Part shown: positions 20,000-30,686 of the stretch, one piece after another
Layout of the letters: every line of letters begins with the position of its first letter
Position numbering within the stretch: position 1 is the first letter of the stretch
From: Alphaproteobacteria bacterium
GTDB lineage: Bacteria > Pseudomonadota > Alphaproteobacteria > Rickettsiales > Rickettsiaceae
DNA: 37,666 nucleotides
Direction: 5' to 3'
NCBI GenBank assembly: GCA_020628955.1
Contig: JAHDEH010000008.1
Coordinates: forward strand, 1-37,666
Notes under the pieces: generated by a model
Told to the model about the DNA's origin: nothing
What the model saw: the letters and a program-made list of their open reading frames with translations, nothing else
The model's database searches: none
Position numbers and translations under genes: made by a program

Positions 20000-20104
20000 T
20001 AGCAAATTTAATTAAAGTTTATGTGGAGAGTTTTCTCTTCCACCTATTATATGTAGTAAACGCGTCAGCAAATTATCGCGCAGAGGTTTAATTAAATATA
20101 CAAT
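20000..20104 (+). repeat. MITE/palindrome-like repeat, copy B
   Basis: AGCAAATTTAATTAAAGTTTATG...CACCTATTATATGTAG...CGCGTCAGCAAATTATCGCGCAGAGGTTTAATTAAATATACAAT. Confidence 0.75.
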
Positions 20105-20241
20105 AACGTAGTATTAGTATAGTTGAATCTCAATCTGGAATTCAATTAAATTTACTATATTATATTTTTTTGATTTTAGCTGGTGTTTTTTGCATATTTG
20201 TGATATTTTACTGAAAAATTTAATCAAAATACTATAAATTC

Positions 20242-21336
20242 ATGACTCTAAAATGCGGAATTGTCGGGCTTCCCAATGTTGGAAAATCTACTCTATTTAA
20301 TGCACTGACAGCTAGTGCAAACGCAGAAGCTGCTAACTATCCTTTTTGTACTATAGAGCCAAATACTGGCATTGTTGCGGTGCCTGATTCTAGACTTGAT
20401 GATTTGGCAAAAAGCGCATCATCTGCAAAAATAATTCCAGCTTTTATAGAGTTTGTAGACATAGCTGGCCTTGTAAAAGGTGCAAGTAAGGGAGAGGGGC
20501 TTGGGAATAAATTCTTATCGCACATACGCGAGGTTGATGCAATAATTCATGTTTTAAGATGTTTTGAAGATGATGACATAACCCATGTTCACGGAAAAAT
20601 AGACCCGGTAGAAGATGCAGAAATAATAGAAGCAGAGCTTATTATAGCTGACCTTGAATCTGCAGAAAAGCGCATAGTAAACTTAACCAAAAAAGCAAAA
20701 TCAGACAAATCTCTACAGCCTCAGCTTGATTTAGTTGTGAAGTGCAAGGAGATTTTAGAAGAAGGGCGTCCGGTTAGAAGCTTGGCTGATGAAGTAGATG
20801 AAAAAGAATTAAAAGCATTGCAGTTTTTAACATCTAAGCCAATTTTATACATATGCAACGTTCTAGAGTCTGAAGCTAATACTAGTAATGCTCATTCAGA
20901 AAAAGTTGCTGAAATGGCCAGTGCTCAGGGTGCAAATAGCGTTGTTATTTCTTCTAAAATAGAGTCAGAAATTTCTACTCTGGAGTCAGAAGAGGAAAAG
21001 CAAGAATTTTTGGAAAGTATTGGTCTTACAGAAACTGGCCTTAGCAGAATAATTAAATCAGCATATAAACTCCTTGGGCTAGAGTCTTTTTTTACTGTTG
21101 GCCCAAAAGAGGCGCACGCTTGGACATTCAAGCAAAATTGCCTAGCTCCGCAAGCCGCTGGAATTATTCATACTGATTTTGAAAAAGGCTTTATCAGGGC
21201 TGAGGTAATATCATACCAAGAATATATGGATCTTGGTGGTGAGGCGAAGGCAAAAGAAGTTGGTAAATTACGCGTTGAAGGCAAGGACTATGTAATGCAA
21301 GATGGCGATGTAGTGCATTTTAGATTTAATGTTTGA
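20242..21336 (+). CDS. ychF: Redox-regulated ATPase YchF (OLA1 family)
   Basis: 364 aa; GIVGLPNVGKSTLFNALT, FVDIAGLVKGASKGEGLGNKFLSHIREVDAI. Confidence 0.97.
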   Translation: MTLKCGIVGLPNVGKSTLFNALTASANAEAANYPFCTIEPNTGIVAVPDSRLDDLAKSASSAKIIPAFIEFVDIAGLVKGASKGEGLGNKFLSHIREVDAIIHVLRCFEDDDITHVHGKIDPVEDAEIIEAELIIADLESAEKRIVNLTKKAKSDKSLQPQLDLVVKCKEILEEGRPVRSLADEVDEKELKALQFLTSKPILYICNVLESEANTSNAHSEKVAEMASAQGANSVVISSKIESEISTLESEEEKQEFLESIGLTETGLSRIIKSAYKLLGLESFFTVGPKEAHAWTFKQNCLAPQAAGIIHTDFEKGFIRAEVISYQEYMDLGGEAKAKEVGKLRVEGKDYVMQDGDVVHFRFNV

Positions 21337-21338
21337 TA

Positions 21339-21450
21339 TATTTGCACATGTATTACTCCCGTTTATGTAAGTAATTATCTCAAGTAGAGCCTATTATATA
21401 TAGTAATCGCGTCAGCAAATTTTAGCGCAGGGATTTAATTAAAATATACC
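21339..21450 (+). repeat. MITE/palindrome-like repeat, copy C
   Basis: ACTCCCGTTTATG...GCCTATTATATATAGTAATCGCGTCAGCAAATTTTAGCGCAGGGATTTAATTAAAATATAC; begins right after the ychF stop. Confidence 0.75.
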
Positions 21451-21484
21451 GTAACTAGAAATAAAACTAAAAAAAAAGAGAGGT

Positions 21485-21676
21485 TTATTCCTCTTCTGAT
21501 GAAGCTCTTGTTTTCTTTTTAGTAGCTGTTTTTACTGCTGATTGTTTCTTTAAACCAATTTCTTCTTCCCAGTTAGTTTTGTTTTTTTTGTTAGGATTAT
21601 ATTTTATTGATTCATACCAATCGTCGCCAAGTGCATAGCTGATATTATACTCTTTTTTAGTAGCTTTTTTAGTCAT
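21485..21676 (-). CDS. Small charged hypothetical protein
   Basis: Internal start MTKKATKKEYNISYALGDDWYESIKYN with GGGAG RBS upstream on the minus strand; 63 aa, Lys-rich C-terminus. Confidence 0.6.
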   Translation of the reverse strand: MTKKATKKEYNISYALGDDWYESIKYNPNKKNKTNWEEEIGLKKQSAVKTATKKKTRASSEEE

Positions 21677-21789
21677 AATTATCTCCCAAATATTTTTTAA
21701 CACAAAGATCATCTTACACAAAATAATTTATATGCAATATTTATTTATAATAAATAGTGATAATTAAAATAAATATTGTGATATTATAA

Positions 21790-22005
21790 TCTCAAAGACG
21801 GCTTATTGTAAGTTCCGGTGTCATGTACAATGACAATAATCGTCATCACCAGCAAAGAATTACCGAAGCGTGGTGATCTTTTTCGGGTGGATTCCTACTC
21901 ACAAGATTGCCACATTTAGGCTACGCCTCATTCGCAATGACGGGTTTTAGTACCTCGCTAGTGACACTCTCTTACCAAATGAGCGAGTCTGGAGTCAATT
22001 AAATT
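21790..22005. repeat. 'TCATTGCGA/AAGATTGCCAC'-type repeat, copy 2, running into the parC 3' end
   Basis: CCTACTCACAAGATTGCCAC (core 21896-21913), CTCATTCGCAATGACGGG, CCTCGCTAGTG; ends with CAATTAAATTTATTA. Confidence 0.7.
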
Positions 22006-24217
22006 TATTATTTTTAGGGAAGCCAACAGGTGGTATTTTACCAACACTAGCTCTTTTTGCTCGCCACGCCAATATATTTTTTTCTTGGCGTATTTTACTC
22101 CCTAAATTCCAGCTTAAACCATCTTCAGAATTGAATGTTGTAGCGTCGCCAAGTTTTGCATCACGATATTTTTGCAAGAGAACGCCTTGCCCTTTTTTCA
22201 TTTCTGGAATCTCACTTATATCAAACACTAAAAGCTTTCTATTTGTTCCAATTATTGCAATCATATCTCCAGCAACTGGTTTGCAAATAGTTGCCTCGTT
22301 GCCACTATTTATGTTCATTACTTGCTTACCGTTCTTGGTCGATGCGATCATATCATTGCTATTAATAATGAAACCTTTTCCTGCTCTTGAGGCTAATAGT
22401 ATTTTTTCATTTTTTTGATATGGCAATATGGTGACTATGTCTGAGTTTTCAAGATCTACCATTAAATTAACAGACTCTCCATGCCCTTTGCCTTTAGCAA
22501 TATTGTCAGCAAGGACGGTAAAGCATTTTCCATTACTTGCAAAAATGAGAATATTGCTAGTGGTGTGTGTTTCGATTACAAACGCTTCTGAATCACCTTC
22601 TTTGAATTTTAGTAATTTTTTGTCTATATTATGTCCCTTCACTGACCTAATCCAGCCCATTTTAGAGCAAATGACACTTATTGCTTCTTTTTCTACAAAA
22701 GCAGAGATGTCTATTATTTGTGCGTCATTTTGTGATTCTTCAAAAATAGTAAACCTTTTGCCAAGCTCTGTTTTAAAGCCAAACTGATTTTGTATACCCT
22801 GCAGTTCTGATTTTATTACTTTTGAAAGTCTAGCAGCTGAATTTATTATTTTATTTAGGTCTGCTAGTTCTTTTTGAAGATCAGTGTTTTCTGCGTTTAT
22901 TTGTTCTTCTTCTAGCTTTCTAAGTGATCGCAGTTTAATATTAAGGATGGCTTCAGCCTGCACATCGCTTAAATTAAAGGTTGATATTAACTCTTTTTTA
23001 GGATCGTCTTCTTCGCGGATAATTCTTATTACTTCATCTATATTTAAATAGGCGATTCGTAATGCTTCTAGTATTTCTAGTCTTGCTTCTATTTTTCCTA
23101 TTCTGAATTTAGTGCGCCTTAAAATAATAGTTTTTCTGTGTTCTAAAAACTCCTCTAGAATCTCTTTTATGTTCATAACTCGCGGAACATTTGTGGAGTC
23201 TAGAACGTTCATATTAAGCTGGACTCTTGACTCTAGCGAAGATAATTTGAATAAAGATTCCATAATCATTTCTGCAGAACAAGACCTGCCTTTTGGTTCA
23301 ATTATAACCCTTATATTTTCAGCTGATTCGTCGCGTATATTGCTGATTAACGGGATTTTTTTGTTTTTCATCAAGTCCGCTATCTGCTCTATTAATTTCG
23401 ATTTTTGCACTTGATACGGAATTTCAGTAATTACTATTTGATATAGACCGTGTGAAAATGTTTCTTTTTCCCATTTTGCTCTAACGCGAAAGCTGCCTTT
23501 TCCTGTTTTATATGCGTGGTGCACAGCATCTTTGCTGTCTATAATAACCCCGCCAGTTGGAAAATCTGGACCTTGAATAAACCCTAGTAAATCAGATATT
23601 TGCGCATCTTTTTTATTGTCTATCAAATAAAGCAGAGCGTCGCAAAGCTCATGTAAATTATGCGGAGGAATACTAGTTGCCATGCCTACTGCAATTCCCT
23701 CCGAGCCATTTGCAAGTAAATTGGGGAATTTAGCAGGCATAAGAACAGGCTCGTTATCTGAGTCGTCGTAAGTTGGTTTGAAATCAACCGTGTCTTTATC
23801 AAGATCTTGCAGAAGATAGGTGCAAATTTCTGTCAATTTAGATTCGGTATAACGCATAGCCGCTGCATTATCGCCATCGATTGAACCAAAATTCCCTTGG
23901 CCATCAATTAGAGGGTAGCGCAAGGAAAAATTCTGAGCAAGACGCACTAGTGTATCGTATACTGCAGTGTCGCCATGTGGATGATATTTACCAATTACGT
24001 CACCAACTACTCTTGCACATTTCTTGTATCCAGAATTTGGGTCAAGCTTTAGCTTCATCATTGCATATAATAATCTTCTATGCACTGGCTTTAGGCCGTC
24101 TCTTACATCAGGCAGAGAGCGAGACATGATGGTGGATAATGCGTATGATAAATAGCGCTCTGAAATAGCGCTTTCAAAATCTACATTCTCTATATTGTGA
24201 CTTATTATTTCGTCCAT
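21995..24217 (-). CDS. parC: DNA topoisomerase IV subunit A
   Basis: 740 aa; [46 protein letters not shown]; alphaproteobacterial ParC-type C-terminus ([20 protein letters not shown]). Confidence 0.92.
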   Translation of the reverse strand: MDEIISHNIENVDFESAISERYLSYALSTIMSRSLPDVRDGLKPVHRRLLYAMMKLKLDPNSGYKKCARVVGDVIGKYHPHGDTAVYDTLVRLAQNFSLRYPLIDGQGNFGSIDGDNAAAMRYTESKLTEICTYLLQDLDKDTVDFKPTYDDSDNEPVLMPAKFPNLLANGSEGIAVGMATSIPPHNLHELCDALLYLIDNKKDAQISDLLGFIQGPDFPTGGVIIDSKDAVHHAYKTGKGSFRVRAKWEKETFSHGLYQIVITEIPYQVQKSKLIEQIADLMKNKKIPLISNIRDESAENIRVIIEPKGRSCSAEMIMESLFKLSSLESRVQLNMNVLDSTNVPRVMNIKEILEEFLEHRKTIILRRTKFRIGKIEARLEILEALRIAYLNIDEVIRIIREEDDPKKELISTFNLSDVQAEAILNIKLRSLRKLEEEQINAENTDLQKELADLNKIINSAARLSKVIKSELQGIQNQFGFKTELGKRFTIFEESQNDAQIIDISAFVEKEAISVICSKMGWIRSVKGHNIDKKLLKFKEGDSEAFVIETHTTSNILIFASNGKCFTVLADNIAKGKGHGESVNLMVDLENSDIVTILPYQKNEKILLASRAGKGFIINSNDMIASTKNGKQVMNINSGNEATICKPVAGDMIAIIGTNRKLLVFDISEIPEMKKGQGVLLQKYRDAKLGDATTFNSEDGLSWNLGSKIRQEKNILAWRAKRASVGKIPPVGFPKNNKFN

Positions 24218-24311
24218 ATGTTTTTAGTTACTGCTTATATAATATAAATCATTCTACATATTTTAAGGTGGCTAGTCAATTTACTATTCATATTTTTATT
24301 AATATATTTAT

Positions 24312-26450
24312 TTAACTGCGCGCTCTGTGTATTGTTTGTACAATTTTTTTTGTTTTTAAGGAATTAATAATAGAGTTAATATGATACGATGACTTTACTT
24401 CAATATCGAAATACATATCATAATATTCTGACCCTCTGTTGAGTATAGTAAAATTAATGATATTACCCCCATCTTTTGCAACTTCAGTGGAAAATACAGC
24501 TAAGCTATTTGGTTCATTTATTAACGTAACATTTAATCTGCAAATAAAAGATGCATCAGAAACATTAAAATTCCATTGTAGGCTTATTGTGCGTTCTGGT
24601 TCGTTGACATAATTTTCGAGCTTGGTACAATCTGATGTATGAATGGTAATACCGCTTCCTGTATGGACTACTCCAGTTATTTTATCACCAGGCAAAGGAT
24701 AGCAGCATTTTGCGTAACTTAAAGCCATTCCAGAGACGATGCCTCCAATAGGAGCTGCCACTTTTTTTATTTTTTGTTTTTTAAATTTAAGAAGCTGCAG
24801 AGTTGAGTCTATTAATTTAGTTTTTTTGGGTAGCACTTGTTCTAAGATCTCTGTACGAGATATATCGCCCCTACCTGTTGCATAAAAAACTTCCTCTTGA
24901 TTTTTTTTGAAATAATTACAGACAATATTCATTGCGGCATCTACATCACTTATTTCATTTGCTTTAAATGCTTCAGTGATAATATTTTTACCCAGAGATT
25001 CATATTGTTCGTGTTGCATAGCATTAAGCTGTTTTTTAATTTCAGCTCGCGCTTTGCCAGTTGCCACAAAATTTTCCCATTCCGGTTTAACGCATATGGT
25101 TTCAGAAAGAATCACCTCCACTTGGTTGCCATTGATTAATTCCGCATTTGGCTTTAGTTCTTTGTTATTAATTCTTGCGCCTAGGCAGTGGTTTCCTATG
25201 TCAGAGTCAACCATATACGCAAAATCTACAACTGTTGCGCCTTTGGGTAATGCGATTAAATTTCCATCTGGAGTGAAGCAAAATACTTGGTCGTAATACA
25301 TGGCCATTTTTGTGTTTTTAAGCATATCTTCAGGAGCGCTGTTTTGCTCTATTATAAATAGGAGCTCCCTAAGCCATGTATAATTTTTTCCATCTGACGG
25401 GTCTTCGTGTTTTTGCTTGTAGCGCCAATGTGCAGCTACTCCAAGTTCTGCAACATCATGCATTTCCTGCGTTCTTATTTGCACCTCAATTTTTTGCATC
25501 ATCGGCCCAATAACTACAGTATGCAGAGACTGATAGCCATTATTTTTTGGCGTGCTTATAAAGTCCTGAAAATTACCAGGTACCATTTTATATTCGCTGT
25601 GAATCATTCCAAGAACATTATAGCAATCTTCGATTTTATCAACGATAACACGGAACGCTATAATATCTGAAAGTTGATCTATCCCTACATTTTTTTGCTT
25701 CATTTTCATCCAGGTAGAATAAGGAGTTTTCTTGCGCCCAGTAACCGATGCATTTGAAATTTTCGTAGTTACAAGTTTTTTTATTTCAATGATAATATCG
25801 TCGATATAATCTTCCTTATCGCTTTCAATATGTTTAAATCTATTTAAGATTGAATCTTTGACTTCTGGGTGCAGTATGCCAAAGCAAATATCCTGCAGCT
25901 CAACTTTGATCTGCTGCATCCCTATGCGCTCGGCTAAGGGGGCATATAATTCCATGGTTTCAAGGGCAATGCGTTTTTGCTTCTCTGGCTTTGGAAGGAA
26001 TTCAATTGTGCGCATATTGTGCAAACGATCAGCTAGCTTGACTAGTAAAACTCTGATATCATCACTCATTGCTACCAATAATTTGCGAAAGTTTTCTGCT
26101 TGGCGAACATTATCAGCTTTGAATTTAATTTTTGCAAGTTTCGTTACTCCGTCTACTAATCTTGCAATTGTAGGGCTGAAATGATGCTCTATTTCCTCGA
26201 GAGTTAGCTCCGTGTCTTCTACTGTGTCATGTAATATAGCAGTAACGATAGAGTCGGTGTCAAGGCGCATCTCTGATATGATTTCTGCGACTGCAATGGG
26301 GTGGTGATGGTAATCTTCTCCGGATGACCTAGTTTGTCCGGAATGATATTTTACAGCAAATTCAAGAGCTTTTTGAACAATTTCTTCATTTATGTTTGCT
26401 CCGTTTGATTTGAATTTATCTATAATTTGATCGTAATCTATTTCTGTCAT
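24312..26450 (-). CDS. spoT: Bifunctional (p)ppGpp synthetase/hydrolase, RelA/SpoT family
   Basis: 712 aa; HD motif AILHDTVEDT, KLADRLHNMRT, synthetase GRKKTPYSTWMKM...NGYQSLHTVVIG...EVQIRTQEMHDVAELGVAAHWRYK, TGS FCFTPDGNLIALPKGATVVDFAY, C-terminal ACT-like domain. Confidence 0.95.
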   Translation of the reverse strand: MTEIDYDQIIDKFKSNGANINEEIVQKALEFAVKYHSGQTRSSGEDYHHHPIAVAEIISEMRLDTDSIVTAILHDTVEDTELTLEEIEHHFSPTIARLVDGVTKLAKIKFKADNVRQAENFRKLLVAMSDDIRVLLVKLADRLHNMRTIEFLPKPEKQKRIALETMELYAPLAERIGMQQIKVELQDICFGILHPEVKDSILNRFKHIESDKEDYIDDIIIEIKKLVTTKISNASVTGRKKTPYSTWMKMKQKNVGIDQLSDIIAFRVIVDKIEDCYNVLGMIHSEYKMVPGNFQDFISTPKNNGYQSLHTVVIGPMMQKIEVQIRTQEMHDVAELGVAAHWRYKQKHEDPSDGKNYTWLRELLFIIEQNSAPEDMLKNTKMAMYYDQVFCFTPDGNLIALPKGATVVDFAYMVDSDIGNHCLGARINNKELKPNAELINGNQVEVILSETICVKPEWENFVATGKARAEIKKQLNAMQHEQYESLGKNIITEAFKANEISDVDAAMNIVCNYFKKNQEEVFYATGRGDISRTEILEQVLPKKTKLIDSTLQLLKFKKQKIKKVAAPIGGIVSGMALSYAKCCYPLPGDKITGVVHTGSGITIHTSDCTKLENYVNEPERTISLQWNFNVSDASFICRLNVTLINEPNSLAVFSTEVAKDGGNIINFTILNRGSEYYDMYFDIEVKSSYHINSIINSLKTKKIVQTIHRARS

Positions 26451-26540
26451 TTTTATATTTTATGCCTTTATCCCAAATATTAATCGTGTTTTCTATAATT
26501 ATTAGTTTAATTGGATTATATTTATTTTTCAAGTAACTTT

Positions 26541-26559
26541 TTGTAATTATATATTACAA
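26541..26559. other. Small inverted repeat
   Basis: TTGTAAT-TATAT-ATTACAA. Confidence 0.5.
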
Positions 26560-26569
26560 TCCTAAAGTT

Positions 26570-26605
26570 AATTTTTTGCTCTAGGCTTTAATTAAATATA
26601 CAATA
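26570..26605 (+). repeat. Tail-only remnant of the MITE-like repeat (copy D)
   Basis: GCTCTAGGCTTTAATTAAATATACAATA. Confidence 0.5.
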
Positions 26606-26708
26606 TAGCAAGCAGCTTATTTAAAATAAAATTTATAGCTTTAAGCGCCAAGCTGTTATATTGCCTTTAAAATGCTTTTTATGCATAAATAAAGCCATTT
26701 TATTTGTA

Positions 26709-27899
26709 CTAATTTTTAATGGTTCTTCTAATCACTGTTTGGAAAGCCTTCAGTTTGAACTCTGGCATTACCGATAATATATGGTCGAATATATCAGCCT
26801 GAATTCCTTCGTAAATTGGCCAGTCTGTATTTTTTGTAAATACATAAAGCTCAATTGGTAGTCCTGTTTCTTTAGGTTGCAATTGTCTTACTAAGAACGT
26901 AAATCCATCATTATGAATATCTTGGTGCATTTTTAGGTAAAAATTGATATAATGCCTAAATAATGTTGCATTTGAAACGCCTTCAGTGCCAACTAAATCC
27001 TGATGTTCTTTTGCAAAATTTTTAATGAATTTTTTCTCTAAAAGCGACTGTTTTTGCTCTTTATTTAGCATAGATATAGTATCCATATCTAAGCTTATTG
27101 AACGCTTGATTCTACGCCCTCCTTTTTCAAACATAGAGCGCCAGTTTTGGACTCCAGTGGTCAAAAAAGCATAAGTCGGAACAGTTGTATAGGTTTGATC
27201 AAAATTACGAATCTTTATTACCGTAATAGTAATTTTTTCTATATTACCATCAGCTTTGTAATTTGGCAGAGTAACCCAGTCACCAACTTTAATAATATCC
27301 TGATATGTAAGTTGCAAACTAGCAAGCAGACCAAGCACTGTGTCTTTAAATACAAAAGTAAGGAGCGCGGCAGCTGCACCAAGACTAGTAAATAAACTGC
27401 TGATAGATAGCCCAAATAATAATGAAAAAACTGCTAAAATGGCAAAAAGGTTAATCAGTATCTTTAATATCTGAGAGTGCAAATCAAGTGGTAATCTACG
27501 CGATACCGCTTTTGTTTTATACATCTCAACACTGACGCTAATAAATGTATTAATAGTTGTAGTTACAACATATATAATATAAACTTCAAGCGCTATATCT
27601 GCATATTTTATAAAAGTTTTAGTTAAATAATTTCCGCTTTCAAGAAGCTTTTCCCAAAACATGATATAAAAAACAGTGAATATATGTAAAATTTTACTAT
27701 TTACCCTGTATGATTCAAAAATATTGCTATAATCGTTGCCGCGTATTTGTGAAACCTTATTAACACCTGGGAATATTAATTTTCGTATAATTACTAAAAA
27801 TGGAAAAAACACCGCAAGCATAAGGCATATAAGGACTATTGCCTCATTTCCTGTATATAGTTTTGCAATATTTTTCATAGCAAATAATTCTGACATCAT
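26709..27899 (-). CDS. MscS-family mechanosensitive ion channel
   Basis: 396 aa; N-terminal TM helices, SLGAAAALLTFVFKDTVLGLLASLQLTYQDIIKVGDWVTLPNYKADGNIEKITITVIKIRNFDQT. Confidence 0.9.
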   Translation of the reverse strand: MMSELFAMKNIAKLYTGNEAIVLICLMLAVFFPFLVIIRKLIFPGVNKVSQIRGNDYSNIFESYRVNSKILHIFTVFYIMFWEKLLESGNYLTKTFIKYADIALEVYIIYVVTTTINTFISVSVEMYKTKAVSRRLPLDLHSQILKILINLFAILAVFSLLFGLSISSLFTSLGAAAALLTFVFKDTVLGLLASLQLTYQDIIKVGDWVTLPNYKADGNIEKITITVIKIRNFDQTYTTVPTYAFLTTGVQNWRSMFEKGGRRIKRSISLDMDTISMLNKEQKQSLLEKKFIKNFAKEHQDLVGTEGVSNATLFRHYINFYLKMHQDIHNDGFTFLVRQLQPKETGLPIELYVFTKNTDWPIYEGIQADIFDHILSVMPEFKLKAFQTVIRRTIKN

Positions 27900-28116
27900 G
27901 ATTTTTTTTTATATTGAATTCTAATATTATAAACCAAGTATAGTACATTAATCAAGTCTTATTTTATATTTTTTGCTATTTTTTTCAAAATATCCTAAAA
28001 ATTTGATATGTTAAATTAGTAAGCACTCAATTAAAGCAAAAAAATTATAAAAACAGCTAATTAAGCATAGACAAAACTATTTTTATTGTTTATAACAATT
28101 CTATCAAATAATTTAA

Positions 28117-28192
28117 GGCCAGGTAGCTCAGTTGGTAGAGCAAAGGACTGAAAATCCTTGTGTCGGCGGTTCGAGCCCGCCTCTGGCCACCA
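28117..28192 (+). tRNA. tRNA-Phe (anticodon GAA), CCA encoded
   Basis: GGCCAGGTAGCTCAGTTGGTAGAGCAAAGGACTGAAAATCCTTGTGTCGGCGGTTCGAGCCCGCCTCTGGCCACCA; anticodon GAA at 28150-28152. Confidence 0.97.
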
Positions 28193-28221
28193 CTTTTATA
28201 TAGTTTACAGTTATTTTTTGT

Positions 28222-28665
28222 TTAAACTAATAAATCAGTATCTAAAAACTCCCTATCAAATATCCAGTGTCCATTTGAAGTTACCGAGTCAAGTATTTCA
28301 TCAATATTAACATCCAGATCTATAATATCTGGTATTAAATCGTTTGGTACGCATATAAATTCAGATGTTTCTTGAATTTTTAAAGTATTTACTACTTCTA
28401 GAATACGTCCAGATTTATCTATTTCACCTTGTAGCAATGCAATAATTATATTTAATTTATTATGATCTATATTTTTTTCATTATTGAAATTTTTATCTGT
28501 TTCACGTACATAAGCTGCAATATTTTTCATTATTGCATGATATTCAGTAATAACATTCTTAGTGCTAGAATTGATTTTTGAATTATCTGTGCTTATAGTT
28601 TGTGTATTGATCAAATTTTCAAACCATTTTTGTAAGTCTAATATTTCTTGTAGAGTAATTGACAT
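28222..28665 (-). CDS. Hypothetical protein, no family recognised
   Basis: ~147 aa from internal Met MSITLQEILDLQKWF; acidic C-terminus. Confidence 0.6.
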   Translation of the reverse strand: MSITLQEILDLQKWFENLINTQTISTDNSKINSSTKNVITEYHAIMKNIAAYVRETDKNFNNEKNIDHNKLNIIIALLQGEIDKSGRILEVVNTLKIQETSEFICVPNDLIPDIIDLDVNIDEILDSVTSNGHWIFDREFLDTDLLV

Positions 28666-28721
28666 AAAAAGCCTCAAATATACAATAAGTGATTAATAGT
28701 ATTGTAGAATAAAGATGTAAT

Positions 28722-30683
28722 TTAATAAATAATTACCTGTTTATTCTGCCAGAGATATTGGTTATTAATTATTTTTTGATGTTTTTTTGGTATACATTGT
28801 AATTTTTTTGATGTAATTATCACTATATCTGCCATTTTTGAGCATTTTTTATATGATAAACTTATCTTTCTGCCATCATTTAATTTAAAAAATCTATTTT
28901 TATAGGCTATTTTTTTATGTTTTACTATAGTTTCTTTTTGCCCATACCAATTAACTAGATAATCTGATATAAATTTTGAAGGCGCTTTATCTGAATATAT
29001 TTCTAGTTCGTTATTTTTATTTTGCATTGCCACAATTTTTAATTCATGATCATAGATAAAATTTGCATTTTTTTTATTAAAAATAAAAAATATTGATACA
29101 AGAATCAATAATATACCAACTGTTCTAATCCTTGATTTCCATATCACAACCCAGAAAAAGCCTAAAGTAAAAAGTAATAATGATATATCTGGAATATATC
29201 CAATATATAAAACAGATTTTGGTAAATGCGCTATATAGTCAGCTGAATTAATGATAATTTTTACAAAAATATTAAGTATATATAAAATTATACTTTCAAA
29301 TGAAACTGGCATTAAAATTAAAGCTAGTAGAGCAAGAGGCATAATTACAAATGACATTATAGGCACAGCTATTAGGTTCATTAATAATGAATAGTTGGCG
29401 AATTTATAAAAATGATAAATCACATATGGTGCAGTAATGAGGCTGGCTGCAAGGCTTGAATATATATTACCAAGTAGATAAAATTTAATTTTAGCAAAAT
29501 AACCATCTCCAATTTGCGGAAATAGTGCATAATCACTAGTAAATAATTGACACATAGAAACTAGGCAAAAAACTGCCATAAAAGATAGTTGAAAGCTAGG
29601 ATGGTAAATATATTCTGGCATAACACTTAATATACAAAATGCAGCAAGCATTACAGAGCGCATAAGGTGTACATTTCTGCCAAGAATTATCGAGGCGATA
29701 AAAATTGTGACCATAATAAAAGCTCTGCTAGCTGCAATATTACCGCCGCTGATCTGCAAATACAAAAAGCTACCAGATATCGAAATGATTGCAGACATAA
29801 TTTTGATATTATAATTATAGGCAATATAGTTTGAAAAATTTAGTAAAAATCTACTACTTACAAAGAATATCATAGATACTAAGGATAGATGTAATCCGGA
29901 TACGCTTAGTATATGCGAGGCGCCTGTGTCGCGCATATTGTTTGCAACCTGTTTAGGAATTGCCCTAGTTTCACCTATTAAAATAGCTGCTAAAAAATTC
30001 CCAACATCTTTTTCGCAATGTTTCAGTAATCTCTTATAAATAAGGCTACGAGCATGGTCAATTGCTCCTTTGATTCTATTGCTATTTTCTGATAAAATTT
30101 CTACATCACCAATGGCAAAACCAGTTGCTTCAATTTCTGACATTTTCAAATAAAAGCCAAAATCAAATGTACCCGGAAGCACGCTCCTAGATAATGGAAA
30201 TAATTTTACTTTCATTTTGACCAGGTCATTTTTTTTGATATTGGCTGCTTGATTATGTGCCATACTGATTCTTACTTTTTTTACTTGAAGATTTTCAGAG
30301 TAGTGGGGGGAAATATCAACTAACGTTAATTGCATGCCCCGCAATGTTGGCTTCAGTGATTTTACTTTTGCTTCTATTACTGCATTTGTGATTTTGTCTA
30401 TAGGTTTTGTTGTTATAGATGAGAGCTTGTAGTCTGAAACAAATACACCTAGAAAAAATGCAATAGTGCAGCATGCAAAAAAATAAATACATATATTTTT
30501 TCTGTATTTTAACAATATAAGTAAAATTAATAAAATTCCTGCGCTAGCAGAGAAATATGATATATCTATATAGCCCGAAAAATAGCATAAAATTCCAGCT
30601 GCAAAGCATAAAAAATAACATAAATCAATATTATGATATTCAAATTCTAAGAAATCAGAGAAGCGTCCCAATAATTTTTGCAC
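28722..30683 (-). CDS. ComEC/Rec2-family membrane protein
   Basis: 653 aa, multi-TM; ILIGETRAIPKQVANNMRDTGASHILSVSGLHLSLVS competence-domain motif. Confidence 0.9.
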   Translation of the reverse strand: MQKLLGRFSDFLEFEYHNIDLCYFLCFAAGILCYFSGYIDISYFSASAGILLILLILLKYRKNICIYFFACCTIAFFLGVFVSDYKLSSITTKPIDKITNAVIEAKVKSLKPTLRGMQLTLVDISPHYSENLQVKKVRISMAHNQAANIKKNDLVKMKVKLFPLSRSVLPGTFDFGFYLKMSEIEATGFAIGDVEILSENSNRIKGAIDHARSLIYKRLLKHCEKDVGNFLAAILIGETRAIPKQVANNMRDTGASHILSVSGLHLSLVSMIFFVSSRFLLNFSNYIAYNYNIKIMSAIISISGSFLYLQISGGNIAASRAFIMVTIFIASIILGRNVHLMRSVMLAAFCILSVMPEYIYHPSFQLSFMAVFCLVSMCQLFTSDYALFPQIGDGYFAKIKFYLLGNIYSSLAASLITAPYVIYHFYKFANYSLLMNLIAVPIMSFVIMPLALLALILMPVSFESIILYILNIFVKIIINSADYIAHLPKSVLYIGYIPDISLLLFTLGFFWVVIWKSRIRTVGILLILVSIFFIFNKKNANFIYDHELKIVAMQNKNNELEIYSDKAPSKFISDYLVNWYGQKETIVKHKKIAYKNRFFKLNDGRKISLSYKKCSKMADIVIITSKKLQCIPKKHQKIINNQYLWQNKQVIIY

Positions 30684-30686
30684 TAT

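Noticed and set aside
26682-26697. TGCATAAATAAAGCC shared with 37633-37647
   Set aside because: Short AT-rich match; the second copy is histidine-kinase coding sequence, so likely coincidental.
28722-30683. Natural competence system based on the ComEC-like protein
   Set aside because: No other competence gene nearby and the C-terminal region does not show a clear metallo-beta-lactamase motif; family call only.
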